Source: Paraburkholderia domus (GTDB taxonomy: Bacteria > Pseudomonadota > Gammaproteobacteria > Burkholderiales > Burkholderiaceae). Taken from it: 64,000 nt of DNA. A program made the position numbers and the translations under genes. The notes under the pieces are model-generated. The model saw only the letters and a list, made by a program, of their open reading frames with translations, was not told the origin of the DNA and did not search any database. Shown here piece by piece: positions 27,423 through 35,996 of this stretch. Within the stretch, counting starts at the first letter, position 1, and the number at the start of each line of letters is the position of its first letter. The stretch lies in assembly GCF_905220705.1 (NCBI RefSeq), contig NZ_CAJNAT010000003.1, positions 372,001 through 436,000 on the forward strand. Reading direction: 5' to 3'.

Positions 27423-28076
27423 ATGAACATCGAGCAAGCGCGTTTCAACATGATCGAACAGCAGATCCGCCCCTGGGAAGTGCTCGACCAGGACGTGCTG
27501 AATCTGCTCTCGATCGTCAAGCGTGAAAACTTCGTCCCCACCGTTTACCGCGATCTGGCCTTCGTCGACTTCGAAGTGCCGCTGCCGGCCGGCCAGCACA
27601 TGCTGGCGCCGCGCGTCGAAGCACGCGTGCTGCAGGAACTGACGGTGAAGAAACACGAAAGCGTGCTCGAAATCGGCGCCGGCTCGGGTTACATGGCCGC
27701 CTTGCTCGCGCATCGCGCGCAGCACGTGCTGACGGTAGATATCGAACCGGAACTGGCAGAACTGGCGAAGAACAACCTGATCGCCAACGGCGTGCTGAAC
27801 GCCGAAGTCGCCACCGGCGACGCCTCGCGCGGCTGGGCGAACGCTGCACCGTACGACGTGATCTGCGTATCCGGCGGCCTGCCGGTACTGCCGCAGGACA
27901 TCCTCGAACATCTGAAGATCGGCGGCCGTCTGGCGGCTTTCGTAGGCACCGCGCCGGTCATGAAGGCACAGGTCATCACCCGTATCGACGAGAAGCAGTA
28001 CCGTATCGCCGACGTGTTCGAAACCTATGTCGAGCCGCTGATCAACGCCGTGCAGCCGCCGCGCTTCAAGTTTTAA
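27423..28076 (+). CDS. PIMT-like protein-L-isoaspartate O-methyltransferase family protein
   Basis: From ATG 27423 this encodes 217 residues, MNIEQARFNMIEQQIRPWEV. The SAM-binding motif VLEIGAGSGYMAAL (about residues 80-93) and the family's LAPRVEARVLQEL segment are clear. The N-terminal MIEQQIRPWEVLD form belongs to the PCMT-like group often found directly before rhodanese and TolC genes in Burkholderia, as here. Canonical PIMT repairs isoaspartyl residues; whether this subgroup does is unproven. The long upstream extension of the frame lacks a start and is not supported. Confidence 0.85.
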   Translation: MNIEQARFNMIEQQIRPWEVLDQDVLNLLSIVKRENFVPTVYRDLAFVDFEVPLPAGQHMLAPRVEARVLQELTVKKHESVLEIGAGSGYMAALLAHRAQHVLTVDIEPELAELAKNNLIANGVLNAEVATGDASRGWANAAPYDVICVSGGLPVLPQDILEHLKIGGRLAAFVGTAPVMKAQVITRIDEKQYRIADVFETYVEPLINAVQPPRFKF

Positions 28077-28134
28077 TTCGCACGTTTATCCGTACGGCGG
28101 CATGCCGCCGTCCTCTGAACTGGATCTCCTGTTG

Positions 28135-28458
28135 ATGCAAAATCTGACCGCTCCCGCGCTTGCCGAATGGCTCGCCGATCAATCGCGTCCCGCGCCCGTG
28201 CTGCTTGACGTGCGCGAACCGTGGGAAATCCAGACGGCGTCGATCGCCGGCGCCGTATCGATTCCGATGCGTGAGATTCCCGCGCGCAGCGAAGAGCTCG
28301 ACGACGACGCGCAAATCGTCTGCGTGTGCCATCACGGCGCGCGCAGCGCCCAGGTCGCGATGTTCCTCGAATCGCGCGGCCACACCAACGTCTTCAATCT
28401 GCAAGGCGGGATCGACGCGTGGTCGCGTCAGGTCGACCCGTCCGTTCCCACCTATTGA
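28135..28458 (+). CDS. Rhodanese-like sulfurtransferase
   Basis: From ATG 28135 this encodes 107 residues, a single rhodanese domain with VLLDVREPWEIQ (about residues 22-33) and the active-site loop CHHGARSAQVA, where the Cys would carry the persulfide. It transfers sulfur to thiols or cyanide-like acceptors. An upstream ATG at 28102 would add 11 residues; neither has a clear ribosome site. It lies between the PIMT-like and TolC-like genes in a tight run. Confidence 0.88.
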   Translation: MQNLTAPALAEWLADQSRPAPVLLDVREPWEIQTASIAGAVSIPMREIPARSEELDDDAQIVCVCHHGARSAQVAMFLESRGHTNVFNLQGGIDAWSRQVDPSVPTY

Positions 28459-28471
28459 TTGCACGGTCGCG

Positions 28472-30019
28472 ATGATCCGCCAGCGGGTGTCGGTCCTCGC
28501 GGCCGCTCTTGCGCTTCATTGCGCGACTCTCGCGCTTTTTCCGATCACCGCACACGCCGTCGGCCTCTCCCAGCTTTACGACGAAGCACTCTCGAACGAC
28601 GCGCAGCTGCAAAGCGCGCGCGCGGCGCTTGCCGCCAATAGCGAAGAGCTGCCGCTCGCCCGCGCCAAACTGCTGCCGCAAGTCTCGGCGTCGCTCACCG
28701 CGAACCGCCAGAGCACCGATTTCGGCGGCGGCTTTCCTGCCTCCTACGGCAATAGCAACGGCTACACGATTTCGCTCACGCAGCCGCTGATCCACGTCGA
28801 TAGCTGGTACGGCTATGCGCAGGGCAAGCTCGCCGTGGACTCGGCACAGGCGTCGTTTGGAGAGGCGCGGCAGGGCCTGATCGTGCGGCTTGGCCAGGCT
28901 TACTTCGACGCGCTCGCGTCACAGGACAGCCTCGCGATTGTGCGCTCGCAGAAAGCGTCGATTGCGCAGCAGCTCGAATCGGCCAAGCGTTCATTCGAAG
29001 TCGGCAACACGACGATCACCGATACCAACGAAGCCCAAGCCAAATACGATCAGGCGATCTCACAAGAAATTGCCGCGCAGAACGATCTTGCGGTGAAGCT
29101 GGCCGCATTGCAGCAGATTATCGGACACTCCGTCGAGCGTGTGGATGGACTCGCCGTCGGCGCGCCGCTGCCGCCGCCCGTGCCCGCCGACATCAATCTG
29201 TGGGTCGACGCGGCCACTGATGGGAACTACCAGGTCGTGCTCAAGCAGATCGCGCTGGACAGTGCGCAACGCGAGACGTCGAAGGCCAAGGCCGGCCATC
29301 TGCCGACCGTCGATCTGGTGGCGAGCCGCTCGCGCAGCAGTCTCGGCGCGGCCGGTGCGGGTAATTTCGGCGGCAATTTTGGTGGCGGCTTCGGCAGCGG
29401 CGCGAACACGCCCGCGCCCGGCACGCCGGCGCTCGCCGCGGAACTGGGCAACCTGGGGTCGTCGTATACAAACAGCACGATCGGCGTGCAGGTCACGATT
29501 CCCATCTTTGCAGGCGGTGCGACGCAAAGCCGTGTACGTCAGACGCGCGCGCTCGAAGACCAGGCCGCCGCCGATCTCGATACGGCTCGGCGCAACGCCG
29601 CACTATCTGCGCGACAGGCGTTTCTCGGCGTGGTGAGCGGGCTCGCGCAGGTGCGCGCGCTGCAGACTGCCGAGCGATCGGCCAACACGTCGCTCGAATC
29701 GAACCTGCTCGGCTATCAGGTCGGCGTGCGGATCAATATCGACGTGCTCAATGCGCAGGACCAGCTGTTTTCGGCGCGTCGCGATCTGGCGAAGGCGCGT
29801 TATGACACGCTGATCAATAGCCTCAAGCTGAAGGCTTCCACCGCCAATCTCACCGATCAAGACGTGCTGCAGTTGAGCGCGCTGCTGTCGCCGGTCGACG
29901 ATGGTTCGTTGACCGCGCTTCCGCATGTGCCGACGGTGCCGCATCCGGGTGTCGCGGCCAAAGGAGCTGCAGGGAAGCTCGGGCGACGGGCACTGCCGAA
30001 CGCGGCGGTAGTGCAGTAA
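28472..30019 (+). CDS. TolC-family outer-membrane efflux channel
   Basis: From ATG 28472 this encodes 515 residues with a signal peptide ending about residue 29 (TAHA). It shows the internal repeat typical of TolC: two helical pairs with LYDEALSNDAQLQSARAAL near the N-terminus, AEANEA-like SFEVGNTTITDTNEAQAKYD in the middle and YQVGVRINIDVLNAQDQLF near the C-terminus. A Gly-rich stretch (about 290-310) breaks the second half. TolC proteins form the outer-membrane exit duct for efflux or type I secretion. It starts 13 bases after the rhodanese gene. Confidence 0.92.
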   Translation: MIRQRVSVLAAALALHCATLALFPITAHAVGLSQLYDEALSNDAQLQSARAALAANSEELPLARAKLLPQVSASLTANRQSTDFGGGFPASYGNSNGYTISLTQPLIHVDSWYGYAQGKLAVDSAQASFGEARQGLIVRLGQAYFDALASQDSLAIVRSQKASIAQQLESAKRSFEVGNTTITDTNEAQAKYDQAISQEIAAQNDLAVKLAALQQIIGHSVERVDGLAVGAPLPPPVPADINLWVDAATDGNYQVVLKQIALDSAQRETSKAKAGHLPTVDLVASRSRSSLGAAGAGNFGGNFGGGFGSGANTPAPGTPALAAELGNLGSSYTNSTIGVQVTIPIFAGGATQSRVRQTRALEDQAAADLDTARRNAALSARQAFLGVVSGLAQVRALQTAERSANTSLESNLLGYQVGVRINIDVLNAQDQLFSARRDLAKARYDTLINSLKLKASTANLTDQDVLQLSALLSPVDDGSLTALPHVPTVPHPGVAAKGAAGKLGRRALPNAAVVQ

Positions 30020-30115
30020 GGCTGGCCAACCTCGACCTTCCTGACACATCCCTTTCATTGAGATTCTTCCGGTCTGCGTTGCAGATTTTTCGTACGGTTT
30101 CCTGAGCTTTGCACG

Positions 30116-30147
30116 GGCACCATGCTCCGACCATTTTTGGAGGAGCA
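30116..30147 (+). promoter_or_regulatory. Conserved leader with a hairpin masking the ribosome site (copy 1)
   Basis: GGCACCATGCTCCGACC at 30116-30132 is identical to 32064-32080. TGCTCC (30123-30128) can pair with GGAGCA (30142-30147), covering part of the ribosome site of the DUF2844 gene at 30153. The layout is repeated before the second DUF2844 gene. Confidence 0.55.
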
Positions 30148-30152
30148 GTGTG

Positions 30153-30629
30153 ATGAGACTTCTAAAGACCGCGATGCTGTTTGCAACGCTGTCGCCGCTC
30201 GCGAGCTATGCAACGTTAGGCGGTGCGCCGAGCACCGGCACTTCCTCTCCAACGATGCTGCGCGCTGCACCGCAGTCAGCCTCCGCGTCTAACACGGGCG
30301 TGGCTCACAAATCCGCCACGGCTCCCTACACCGTGCGCGAGTCACGCGACGCCGACGGCGTCACCATCCGCGAATACGTGCTGCCCAGTAGTGTCGTGTT
30401 CGCAGTCACCTGGGAAGGGCCGATACGGCCGGATATGACGGCACTGCTCGGCAGCTATTTCCCCAACTTCGTTGCTGCAGGCGAGAGCCGCGCGCGCGGC
30501 ACCGGTCCACTGATCGAAGGCAACGATGACTTCCGCATCGAGTCGGCCGGCCGCTTGGGACATTTCTTCGGCATGGCGTATCTGCCGCGCCTGATGCCGG
30601 CGAACGTCCGCCCTGGCGAACTGAAGTAA
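30153..30629 (+). CDS. DUF2844 family secreted protein, copy 1
   Basis: From ATG 30153, preceded by GGAGGAG, this encodes 158 residues. A signal peptide (about residues 1-20, ending LASYA) is followed by a Ser/Ala/Thr-rich stretch and a conserved domain with [20 protein letters not shown] and FAVTWEGPIRPDM, then LGSYFPNF and ESAGRLGHFFGMAYLPRL. This is DUF2844, known to me only from Burkholderia relatives and without assigned function. It should be periplasmic. Its stop overlaps an ATG of the next frame by one base, and it is paired with a DUF3443 gene; the whole pair recurs just downstream. Confidence 0.8.
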   Translation: MRLLKTAMLFATLSPLASYATLGGAPSTGTSSPTMLRAAPQSASASNTGVAHKSATAPYTVRESRDADGVTIREYVLPSSVVFAVTWEGPIRPDMTALLGSYFPNFVAAGESRARGTGPLIEGNDDFRIESAGRLGHFFGMAYLPRLMPANVRPGELK

Positions 30630-30661
30630 TGCGACGCATCGATTCCGCGGAAAACAACAAG

Positions 30662-31963
30662 ATGACGACAATCAACAAGACATTCTGGGGCGCACTGGTA
30701 GCCCTTGGCCTGACACTGTCCGCGTGTGGCGGTGGAAGTGACGGAAACGGCAGCAAAAACAGCGGCTCCATCCCCTGGTCCGCCGATCCCGACTGGATCA
30801 AGAAACCGGATGGCTCGGGCAATGCAGGTAATTCTGGCAATACATCCAGCAATGGCAGCAACACGGTGCCGATTCGCGTCGACAACTCGATGGGCAGCAT
30901 CAACATGCTTTCCGCGACGATCACCGTGTGCGTCCCAGGCGCGCAAGGCACGAGCCAGTGCACGACGGTCGATCGCATGCTGGTGGATACCGGCTCGGTA
31001 GGCGTACGCATCATGGCCAGCGCATTGCCGACGCTCGGCTCTCAATTGCTCACGCAAGTCGGCGCCGTCGACGACGCGAGCGGCGTCGCACCGATCGCCG
31101 AATGCATGCCGTTCGGTTCCGGCACGACCTGGGGCTCGGTGAAACGCGCCGATGTCAAAATCGGCAGTCGCACGGCAAGCAATATCCCCATCCAGTTGAT
31201 CGGCGACGGTGGGTACACCATCCCGTCGGATTGCGTCGCGCACGGCGGCCCGGACCTCAGCAGCGTCGAAAGACTCGGCGCCAACGGCATTCTCGGCATC
31301 GGCTACGGGACGTATGACTCGAAAGACGCGTTGACCACCGCGCTGCCGGGGAACTACTACTATTGCACGGGCGCCAACGCTTGCTTCAACACGCGCATGC
31401 TGATGAACAAGGAGGTAATGAACCCGGTCGCGGCTTTCTCGAGCGATAACAATGGCACGATCATCCGCTTACCCAAGCTGCCTGCCGGAGGCTTGGCAAG
31501 TGTCACCGGTGAACTGGTATTCGGTATCGGCACGCAGTCGAACAACGCGTTGCCGTCGAATGTGAATGTTCTGACGTTGGATGAGTACGGCGAATTTACG
31601 ACTCAATATCAAGGTCGGGTGTTCAACTGGAGCGCAATCGACAGCGGCACCAACGGGTTCGCATTCCAGGACGATTCGATTCCCACTACGTCGGGCTGGT
31701 ACACGCCGCTCACCGCGCTGAGCCTTGCAGCCACGATGGAGTCCACCAACGGCAAGGGAACGCCCGTCAATATGCCCTTCTCGATCGACAATGCCATCCG
31801 CATGTCGGCGAACGGGTACGCCGCTTACGAGAACGTCGGCTGGTATCAGTCCAACTCGAAAATGTTCATGTGGGGTCTGCCTTTCTTCTACGGGCGCAGT
31901 GTGTACACGACGGTGGGCAACGGCACGATTGGCAAGCAGAGCGGACCGTTTGTCGCGTTCTGA
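30662..31963 (+). CDS. DUF3443 lipoprotein, predicted pepsin-like aspartic protease, copy 1
   Basis: From ATG 30662 this encodes 433 residues. A lipoprotein signal ends at LSAC with Cys 22, then comes a Gly/Ser/Asn-rich linker to about residue 65. Two pepsin-type motifs follow: DTGS at 109-112 (MLVDTGSVGVR) and DSGT at 327-330 (SAIDSGTNGF). Between them are a flap-like FGSGTTWGSVKRADVKIG (151-168) and LGANGILGIGYG (205-216), and at the end [19 protein letters not shown] (403-421), comparable to the closing strand of pepsins. DUF3443 has no function known to me; the protease reading is my inference from motif order. The start was chosen by alignment with copy 2 (MKTINKK); an upstream ATG at 30629 would spoil the signal. 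Confidence 0.75.
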   Translation: MTTINKTFWGALVALGLTLSACGGGSDGNGSKNSGSIPWSADPDWIKKPDGSGNAGNSGNTSSNGSNTVPIRVDNSMGSINMLSATITVCVPGAQGTSQCTTVDRMLVDTGSVGVRIMASALPTLGSQLLTQVGAVDDASGVAPIAECMPFGSGTTWGSVKRADVKIGSRTASNIPIQLIGDGGYTIPSDCVAHGGPDLSSVERLGANGILGIGYGTYDSKDALTTALPGNYYYCTGANACFNTRMLMNKEVMNPVAAFSSDNNGTIIRLPKLPAGGLASVTGELVFGIGTQSNNALPSNVNVLTLDEYGEFTTQYQGRVFNWSAIDSGTNGFAFQDDSIPTTSGWYTPLTALSLAATMESTNGKGTPVNMPFSIDNAIRMSANGYAAYENVGWYQSNSKMFMWGLPFFYGRSVYTTVGNGTIGKQSGPFVAF

Positions 31964-31974
31964 CGAGCGCGGAC

Positions 31975-32006
31975 GGGCAGGCGGTGTCGTGAAATACCGC
32001 CTGCTC
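31975..32006 (+). terminator. Possible terminator hairpin after the first DUF3443 gene
   Basis: GGGCAGGCGGT (31975-31985) pairs with ACCGCCTGCTC (31996-32006) over 11 bp with one G-T pair and a 10-base loop. The following bases are only weakly T-rich, so it may also just stabilise the RNA end. Confidence 0.4.
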
Positions 32007-32063
32007 GAGGTCGTTTCTGACTTCTCGTTAGGACATTTCAGCATCTCTCATTAATCGCCCGCA

Positions 32064-32093
32064 GGCACCATGCTCCGACCTGTTTTTTGGAGC
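32064..32093 (+). promoter_or_regulatory. Conserved leader with a hairpin masking the ribosome site (copy 2)
   Basis: It repeats GGCACCATGCTCCGACC (32064-32080), and GCTCC (32072-32076) can pair with GGAGC (32089-32093), which is the ribosome site region for the ATG at 32100. The distance from the 17-base block to the start is 20 bases here and 21 in copy 1. Confidence 0.55.
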
Positions 32094-32099
32094 GATGTG

Positions 32100-32552
32100 A
32101 TGAAATTTGCAAAGATCGTGCTGGCCGCGTCGGCTTTTTTGCCGCTCGCGTCGTACGCGGCGTTGGGTGGTGCACCGGGTGCGGGTTCGGCCCCTCGGTC
32201 GTTGCTCCAATCTGCAGCGTCTGCTTCCTCTTCCCCATCCGCCGCGGCTTATACCGTGCGTGAATCGCGTGATGCCGACGGCGTCCGGATCCGTGAATAC
32301 GTGCTGCCCAGCAATGTTGTGTTTGCCGTCACGTGGCAAGGGCCGGTGAGGCCCGACATGGTCGCGCTCCTCGGCAGCTACTTTCCGAACGCCGTCTCGG
32401 CCGGTGCGGGCCGCGCGCGCGGCACCGGCCCGTTGATCGAACGCAATGGCGACTTTCAGATCGAGTCCGCAGGCCGGGCGGGAAACTTCTTCGGTAAGGC
32501 AGTTTTGCCGCGCCTGATCCCTGCCAATGTCCGTGCTGACGATCTGCAGTAA
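32100..32552 (+). CDS. DUF2844 family secreted protein, copy 2
   Basis: From ATG 32100 this encodes 150 residues and is a clear paralogue of the DUF2844 protein at 30153: signal peptide ending LASYA, then [40 protein letters not shown] and [16 protein letters not shown]. An in-frame ATG at 32070 lies within the conserved leader and is out of frame in copy 1, so it is not the start. It ends 33 bases before the second DUF3443 gene. Confidence 0.8.
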   Translation: MKFAKIVLAASAFLPLASYAALGGAPGAGSAPRSLLQSAASASSSPSAAAYTVRESRDADGVRIREYVLPSNVVFAVTWQGPVRPDMVALLGSYFPNAVSAGAGRARGTGPLIERNGDFQIESAGRAGNFFGKAVLPRLIPANVRADDLQ

Positions 32553-32585
32553 CGCGGCGCATCGATTTCACGGAACTCAAAAAAT

Positions 32586-34133
32586 ATGAAGACCATCAAT
32601 AAAAAACTTTGCTTCGCGCTGCTAACGGCCAGTTTGGCGCTCTCAGCCTGCGGTGGTGGCGGTGGCGGTGGCGACGACGGTAACTCGAACGCGACCAAGG
32701 ATAACGAAAAACCAGCAACGCCGACGCCGAGTCCAACGCCCTCACCAGCGCCGACTCCGACTCCGACTCCGACTCCAACTCCGGCTCCGGCTCCGACCCC
32801 GACTCCGGCTCCGACCCCGACCCCGACTCCGACTCCGGCTCCGACCCCGACCCCGACTCCGACTCCGACTCCGACTCCGGCTCCGACCCCGACTCCGACT
32901 CCGACTCCGACTCCGGCTCCGACTCCGACTCCGACTCCGACTCCGGCTCCGACTCCGACTCCGACTCCGACTCCGAGCCCGACTCCAACGCCAATCGCCG
33001 ACGTCAACACCGTCCCAATCGTCGTCGATCGCACGATGCCTGGCGCCGTGGTCAACATGCCGTACGTGACCGTCACTCTATGCATCCCCGGCCTGCAAGG
33101 TGCGAACCAATGCGCAACCATTGATCACATGCTGCTCGACACCGGTTCGGCCGGCGTGCGTGTGATGGCCAGCGCGCTGGGTTCTGCACTCGCAGGCGGG
33201 TTGCCGGCACAAACTGGCGCCGCTAACGACCCGACCGGTGGCTCGCCCATCGCCCAATGCGCGACGTTCGGGTCCGGTTACACGTGGGGTTCGATCAAAC
33301 GTGCTGACGTGACAATCGGCAGTAAGACGGCAGGCAATCTGCCGATCCAGGTGATCGGCGACGCTGCGTATCCGACCACACCGTCGGATTGCGCTTCACG
33401 CGGCATCTCGAACGTCGGTAGTACGGTAGCCACACTCGGTGCCAATGGCGTGATCGGAATTAGCCCTGCGCTGACCGACTTTCCGCTAGCAGCACAATCT
33501 GCGTTGTCGGCTACCTACTACTATTGTCCGTCCACGGGATCATGCACCAACGCGCGGGTGCCGCTCGACACGCAAGTCATGAATCCGGTCGCCAACTTCA
33601 CGTCGGACAACAACGGCACGATCATCCGCCTGCCCGCATTGCCAGCAGGCGGCCAGGTAACGGCTATCGGTGAACTGGTATTCGGTATCGGCACCCGGCA
33701 AAACAACGCGCTGCCGTCGACGGCAAATATTCTGAAGGTGGACAACAGCGGCGCCTTCAGCACTGTATATCAGGGGCGAACGCTCACCAGCTACGTCGAT
33801 AGCGGCACTAATGTGCTCCGGTTCCCGGATACAACGACGCCGACCCTAGGCGTCTTTTACGTGCCGCCGACTACTCTCAAACTGTCCGCCACGTGGTATT
33901 CCGCTGACTACTCCACCGTCAGGAAAACCGGTACTGTCCTTACGGTGCCGTTCTCGATCGCCAATTCGTCAAACCTGCTGGCGAGCCAATATGCCGCTTA
34001 TGACAACCTCGGCGCATACTGGGCCGAGTGGGCCTTCCTCTGGGGTTTGCCGTTTTTCTACGGCCGAGACGTGTACACCGCGCTCAGCACTGCCCAAGTC
34101 GGGACGCAAACCGGGCCGTTTATCGCCTTCTGA
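32586..34133 (+). CDS. DUF3443 lipoprotein, predicted pepsin-like aspartic protease, copy 2, with Pro-Thr linker
   Basis: This 515-residue paralogue of the protein at 30662 has a lipobox LSAC (Cys 22), a poly-Gly/Asp patch, then a Pro-Thr-Ala repeat linker at about residues 44-136 that copy 1 lacks. The catalytic-type motifs are DTGS at 185-188 and DSGT at 405-408, 220 residues apart (218 in copy 1). The flap-like [18 protein letters not shown] and the terminal [16 protein letters not shown] are conserved. The linker should hold the domain away from the membrane. Two pairs of conserved cysteines (for example C166 and C176) suggest disulfides and a periplasmic or surface location. Confidence 0.75.
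   Translation: MKTINKKLCFALLTASLALSACGGGGGGGDDGNSNATKDNEKPATPTPSPTPSPAPTPTPTPTPTPAPAPTPTPAPTPTPTPTPAPTPTPTPTPTPTPAPTPTPTPTPTPAPTPTPTPTPAPTPTPTPTPSPTPTPIADVNTVPIVVDRTMPGAVVNMPYVTVTLCIPGLQGANQCATIDHMLLDTGSAGVRVMASALGSALAGGLPAQTGAANDPTGGSPIAQCATFGSGYTWGSIKRADVTIGSKTAGNLPIQVIGDAAYPTTPSDCASRGISNVGSTVATLGANGVIGISPALTDFPLAAQSALSATYYYCPSTGSCTNARVPLDTQVMNPVANFTSDNNGTIIRLPALPAGGQVTAIGELVFGIGTRQNNALPSTANILKVDNSGAFSTVYQGRTLTSYVDSGTNVLRFPDTTTPTLGVFYVPPTTLKLSATWYSADYSTVRKTGTVLTVPFSIANSSNLLASQYAAYDNLGAYWAEWAFLWGLPFFYGRDVYTALSTAQVGTQTGPFIAF
32719..32992 (+). repeat. Hexanucleotide-like CCGACT/CCGGCT repeat tract
   Basis: About 270 bases of near-tandem CCGACT and CCGGCT units encode the Pro-Thr/Pro-Ala linker of the second DUF3443 protein. 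Unit length is a multiple of three, so gain or loss of units keeps the frame and changes only linker length. Confidence 0.85.
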
Positions 34134-34160
34134 TTTTTCTCGACAGCACACGAGTGACAT

Positions 34161-34199
34161 ATAAGGCCGGCGCCGGAAGGCGTCGGCCTTATATCTTTT
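34161..34199 (+). terminator. Intrinsic terminator after the second DUF3443 gene
   Basis: ATAAGGCCGGCGCC (34161-34174), loop GGAA, then GGCGTCGGCCTTAT (34179-34192) pair over 14 bp with one mismatch, followed by ATCTTTT. It lies 28 bases after the stop codon. Confidence 0.75.
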
Positions 34200-34392
34200 C
34201 GCGCGCCCCAGGCGCGCCATCACGCGACGCCAACTCCACCCCGCCCACCAATCCAAGATTGCGCACGTCGATCACATGCCGCGGGGGAATCAGCACACCA
34301 GTCGAACCCGCGACCGGTTCGACAATCACAGCAGCATTCGTCGACGCGTCGTGCAGCGTGACAAGCCACTCCAGTTCGTCAGCGAGATGCAC
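34189..34392 (-). pseudogene. Remnant of a class III omega-aminotransferase
   Basis: The minus-strand frame gives HLADELEWLVTLHDASTNAA, then VIVEPVAGSTGVLIPP, and then directly RNLGLVGGVELA followed by APGARE. These are pieces of beta-alanine/omega-amino acid--pyruvate aminotransferases, joined across an internal deletion that removes the lysine-containing middle (about 150 residues or more). The N-terminal part is not found upstream. The fragment is thus a decayed gene. It overlaps the terminator stem of the preceding DUF3443 gene by 4 to 11 bases. Confidence 0.7.
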
Positions 34393-34593
34393 AGCGCATG
34401 CACAAAGGGGCGGCGGTCATGCACCGCCTACGCCCGCTGGCCGATGGATGCGCTTCGTTGCGGCGCGACGCGCACCTGAACGAGGCGCACGTCCTGCTCC
34501 TGCACCAATTTCGCGCTGCAATACGCATAACCGACGTGGCGCATCACCACGTCACAGCACGCAATGCGCGGACTTCAAGTCGAAATTGCCGCA
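34393..34593. other. Stretch between the aminotransferase remnant and the urtA promoter
   Basis: No supported gene. It probably includes decayed DNA from the remnant's upstream side and, near 34500-34520, a TGCACCAATTT sequence about 90 bases upstream of the sigma-54 element that also occurs upstream of the other sigma-54 element at 46658. Confidence 0.4.
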
Positions 34594-34609
34594 TGGCATG
34601 TGCCTTGCA
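34594..34609 (+). promoter_or_regulatory. Sigma-54 promoter of urtA
   Basis: TGGCATGTGCCTTGCA has GG at 34595-34596 and GC at 34607-34608 with exactly 10 bases between, the sigma-54 spacing. It lies 89 bases upstream of the urtA start. Nitrogen control by NtrC would suit urea uptake. Confidence 0.75.
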
Positions 34610-34697
34610 GTATACAAGCGGCAAGTCATGCGGGATAAGCCCTGCTGGCTGAAATCGACGCCCATAAACAGTCACCATCAATGGCAAGGGGAAATAC

Positions 34698-35996
34698 ATG
34701 AAACGTCGCAGTCTGTTGAAGTTCGGCTCCATGTCGGGCGCATTGGCGCTTGCAGGTCAGGTTCCGTTTGCTCAGGCGCAATCGGGCAGCGGTCCGATCA
34801 AAGTAGGCGTTCTACATTCCTTGTCAGGCACGATGGCGATCTCGGAGACATCGCTCAAAGACACCGCGCTGATGACCATCGCGGACATCAACAAGAACGG
34901 CGGCGTCATGGGCCGCCAACTGCAGCCGGTGGTCGTGGACCCGGCGTCGAACTGGCCGCTATTCGCCGAAAAAGCGCGCCAGCTGATCACCCAGGAAAAG
35001 TGCGCCGTCGTGTTCGGCTGCTGGACCTCGGTGTCGCGCAAATCGGTACTGCCGGTGTTCGAAGAACTGAACGGCCTGCTGTTCTACCCGGTGCAGTACG
35101 AAGGCGAAGAAATGTCGCGCAACGTGTTCTACACGGGCGCCGCGCCGAATCAACAAGCGATTCCGGCAACCGAATATCTGATGAGCACGGAAGGCGGCGG
35201 CGCCAAGCGCTTCTTCCTGCTGGGCACCGACTATGTGTACCCCCGCACGACCAACAAGATCCTGCGCGCGTTCCTCAAGTCCAAAGGCGTGCAGGAAGCC
35301 GATATCCAGGAGGTCTACACGCCGTTCGGCCACAGCGACTATCAGACCATCGTCGCGAACATCAAGACCTTCTCGCAGGGCGGCAAGACCGCGGTGATCT
35401 CGACCGTCAACGGCGACTCGAACGTGCCGTTCTACAAGGAACTTGGCAACCAGGGGCTGAAGGCGTCCGACGTGCCGGTCGTCGCGTTCTCGGTCGGCGA
35501 AGAAGAACTGCGCGGCATCGATACGAAGCCGCTGGTCGGCAATCTCGCGGCATGGAACTACTTCATGTCGCTGCGCAACCCGACCAACGAAAAGTTCAAG
35601 AAGCAATGGGCGGAATGGGTCAAGGACAACAACCTGCCGGGCGGCACCAAGCGCGTGACGAATGACCCGATGGAAGCGACTTTCGTCGGCATCCATATGT
35701 GGAAACAGGCCGTCGAGAAAGCGAAGAGCGCGGACGTCGATAAGGTGCGCGTGGCGATGATCGGTCAGACGTTTGCGGCACCGTCGGGCTTCACGCTCGA
35801 AATGGACGGCAATCACCATCTGCACAAGCCGGTGATGATCGGCGAAGTGCGTGCCGACGGTCAGTTCAACGTAGTGTGGCGCACCAAGACCGCGATTCGC
35901 GCGCAGCCGTGGAGCCCGTTCATCGCCGGCAATTCGAGCAAGCCGGATGTGGTCAGTTCGATTCCCGCATTCCTGAAGCGCTCGCGGGTTGCCTGA
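34698..35996 (+). CDS. urtA: Urea ABC transporter substrate-binding protein
   Basis: This 432-residue protein starts MKRRSLLKFGSMSGALALAG, a signal peptide with a twin-arginine-like RRSLLKF. The mature part begins IKVGVLHSLSGTMAIS and contains GCWTSVSRKSVLPVFEE and the LFYPVQYEGEE segment characteristic of UrtA (amide/urea-binding FmdD-like group) rather than Leu/Ile/Val binders. It captures urea in the periplasm for UrtBCDE. It heads the urt operon behind a sigma-54 promoter. A 295-base gap without any evident gene separates it from urtB. Confidence 0.95.
   Translation: MKRRSLLKFGSMSGALALAGQVPFAQAQSGSGPIKVGVLHSLSGTMAISETSLKDTALMTIADINKNGGVMGRQLQPVVVDPASNWPLFAEKARQLITQEKCAVVFGCWTSVSRKSVLPVFEELNGLLFYPVQYEGEEMSRNVFYTGAAPNQQAIPATEYLMSTEGGGAKRFFLLGTDYVYPRTTNKILRAFLKSKGVQEADIQEVYTPFGHSDYQTIVANIKTFSQGGKTAVISTVNGDSNVPFYKELGNQGLKASDVPVVAFSVGEEELRGIDTKPLVGNLAAWNYFMSLRNPTNEKFKKQWAEWVKDNNLPGGTKRVTNDPMEATFVGIHMWKQAVEKAKSADVDKVRVAMIGQTFAAPSGFTLEMDGNHHLHKPVMIGEVRADGQFNVVWRTKTAIRAQPWSPFIAGNSSKPDVVSSIPAFLKRSRVA

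Noticed and set aside
26604..27911. 435-residue minus-strand frame covering the LacI promoter and the PIMT-like gene
   Set aside because: It crosses the operator and the opposite-strand methyltransferase gene; no family similarity.
32070..32102. Upstream ATG for the second DUF2844 gene
   Set aside because: It falls within the conserved 17-base leader and the equivalent ATG in copy 1 is out of frame, so the start is 32100.
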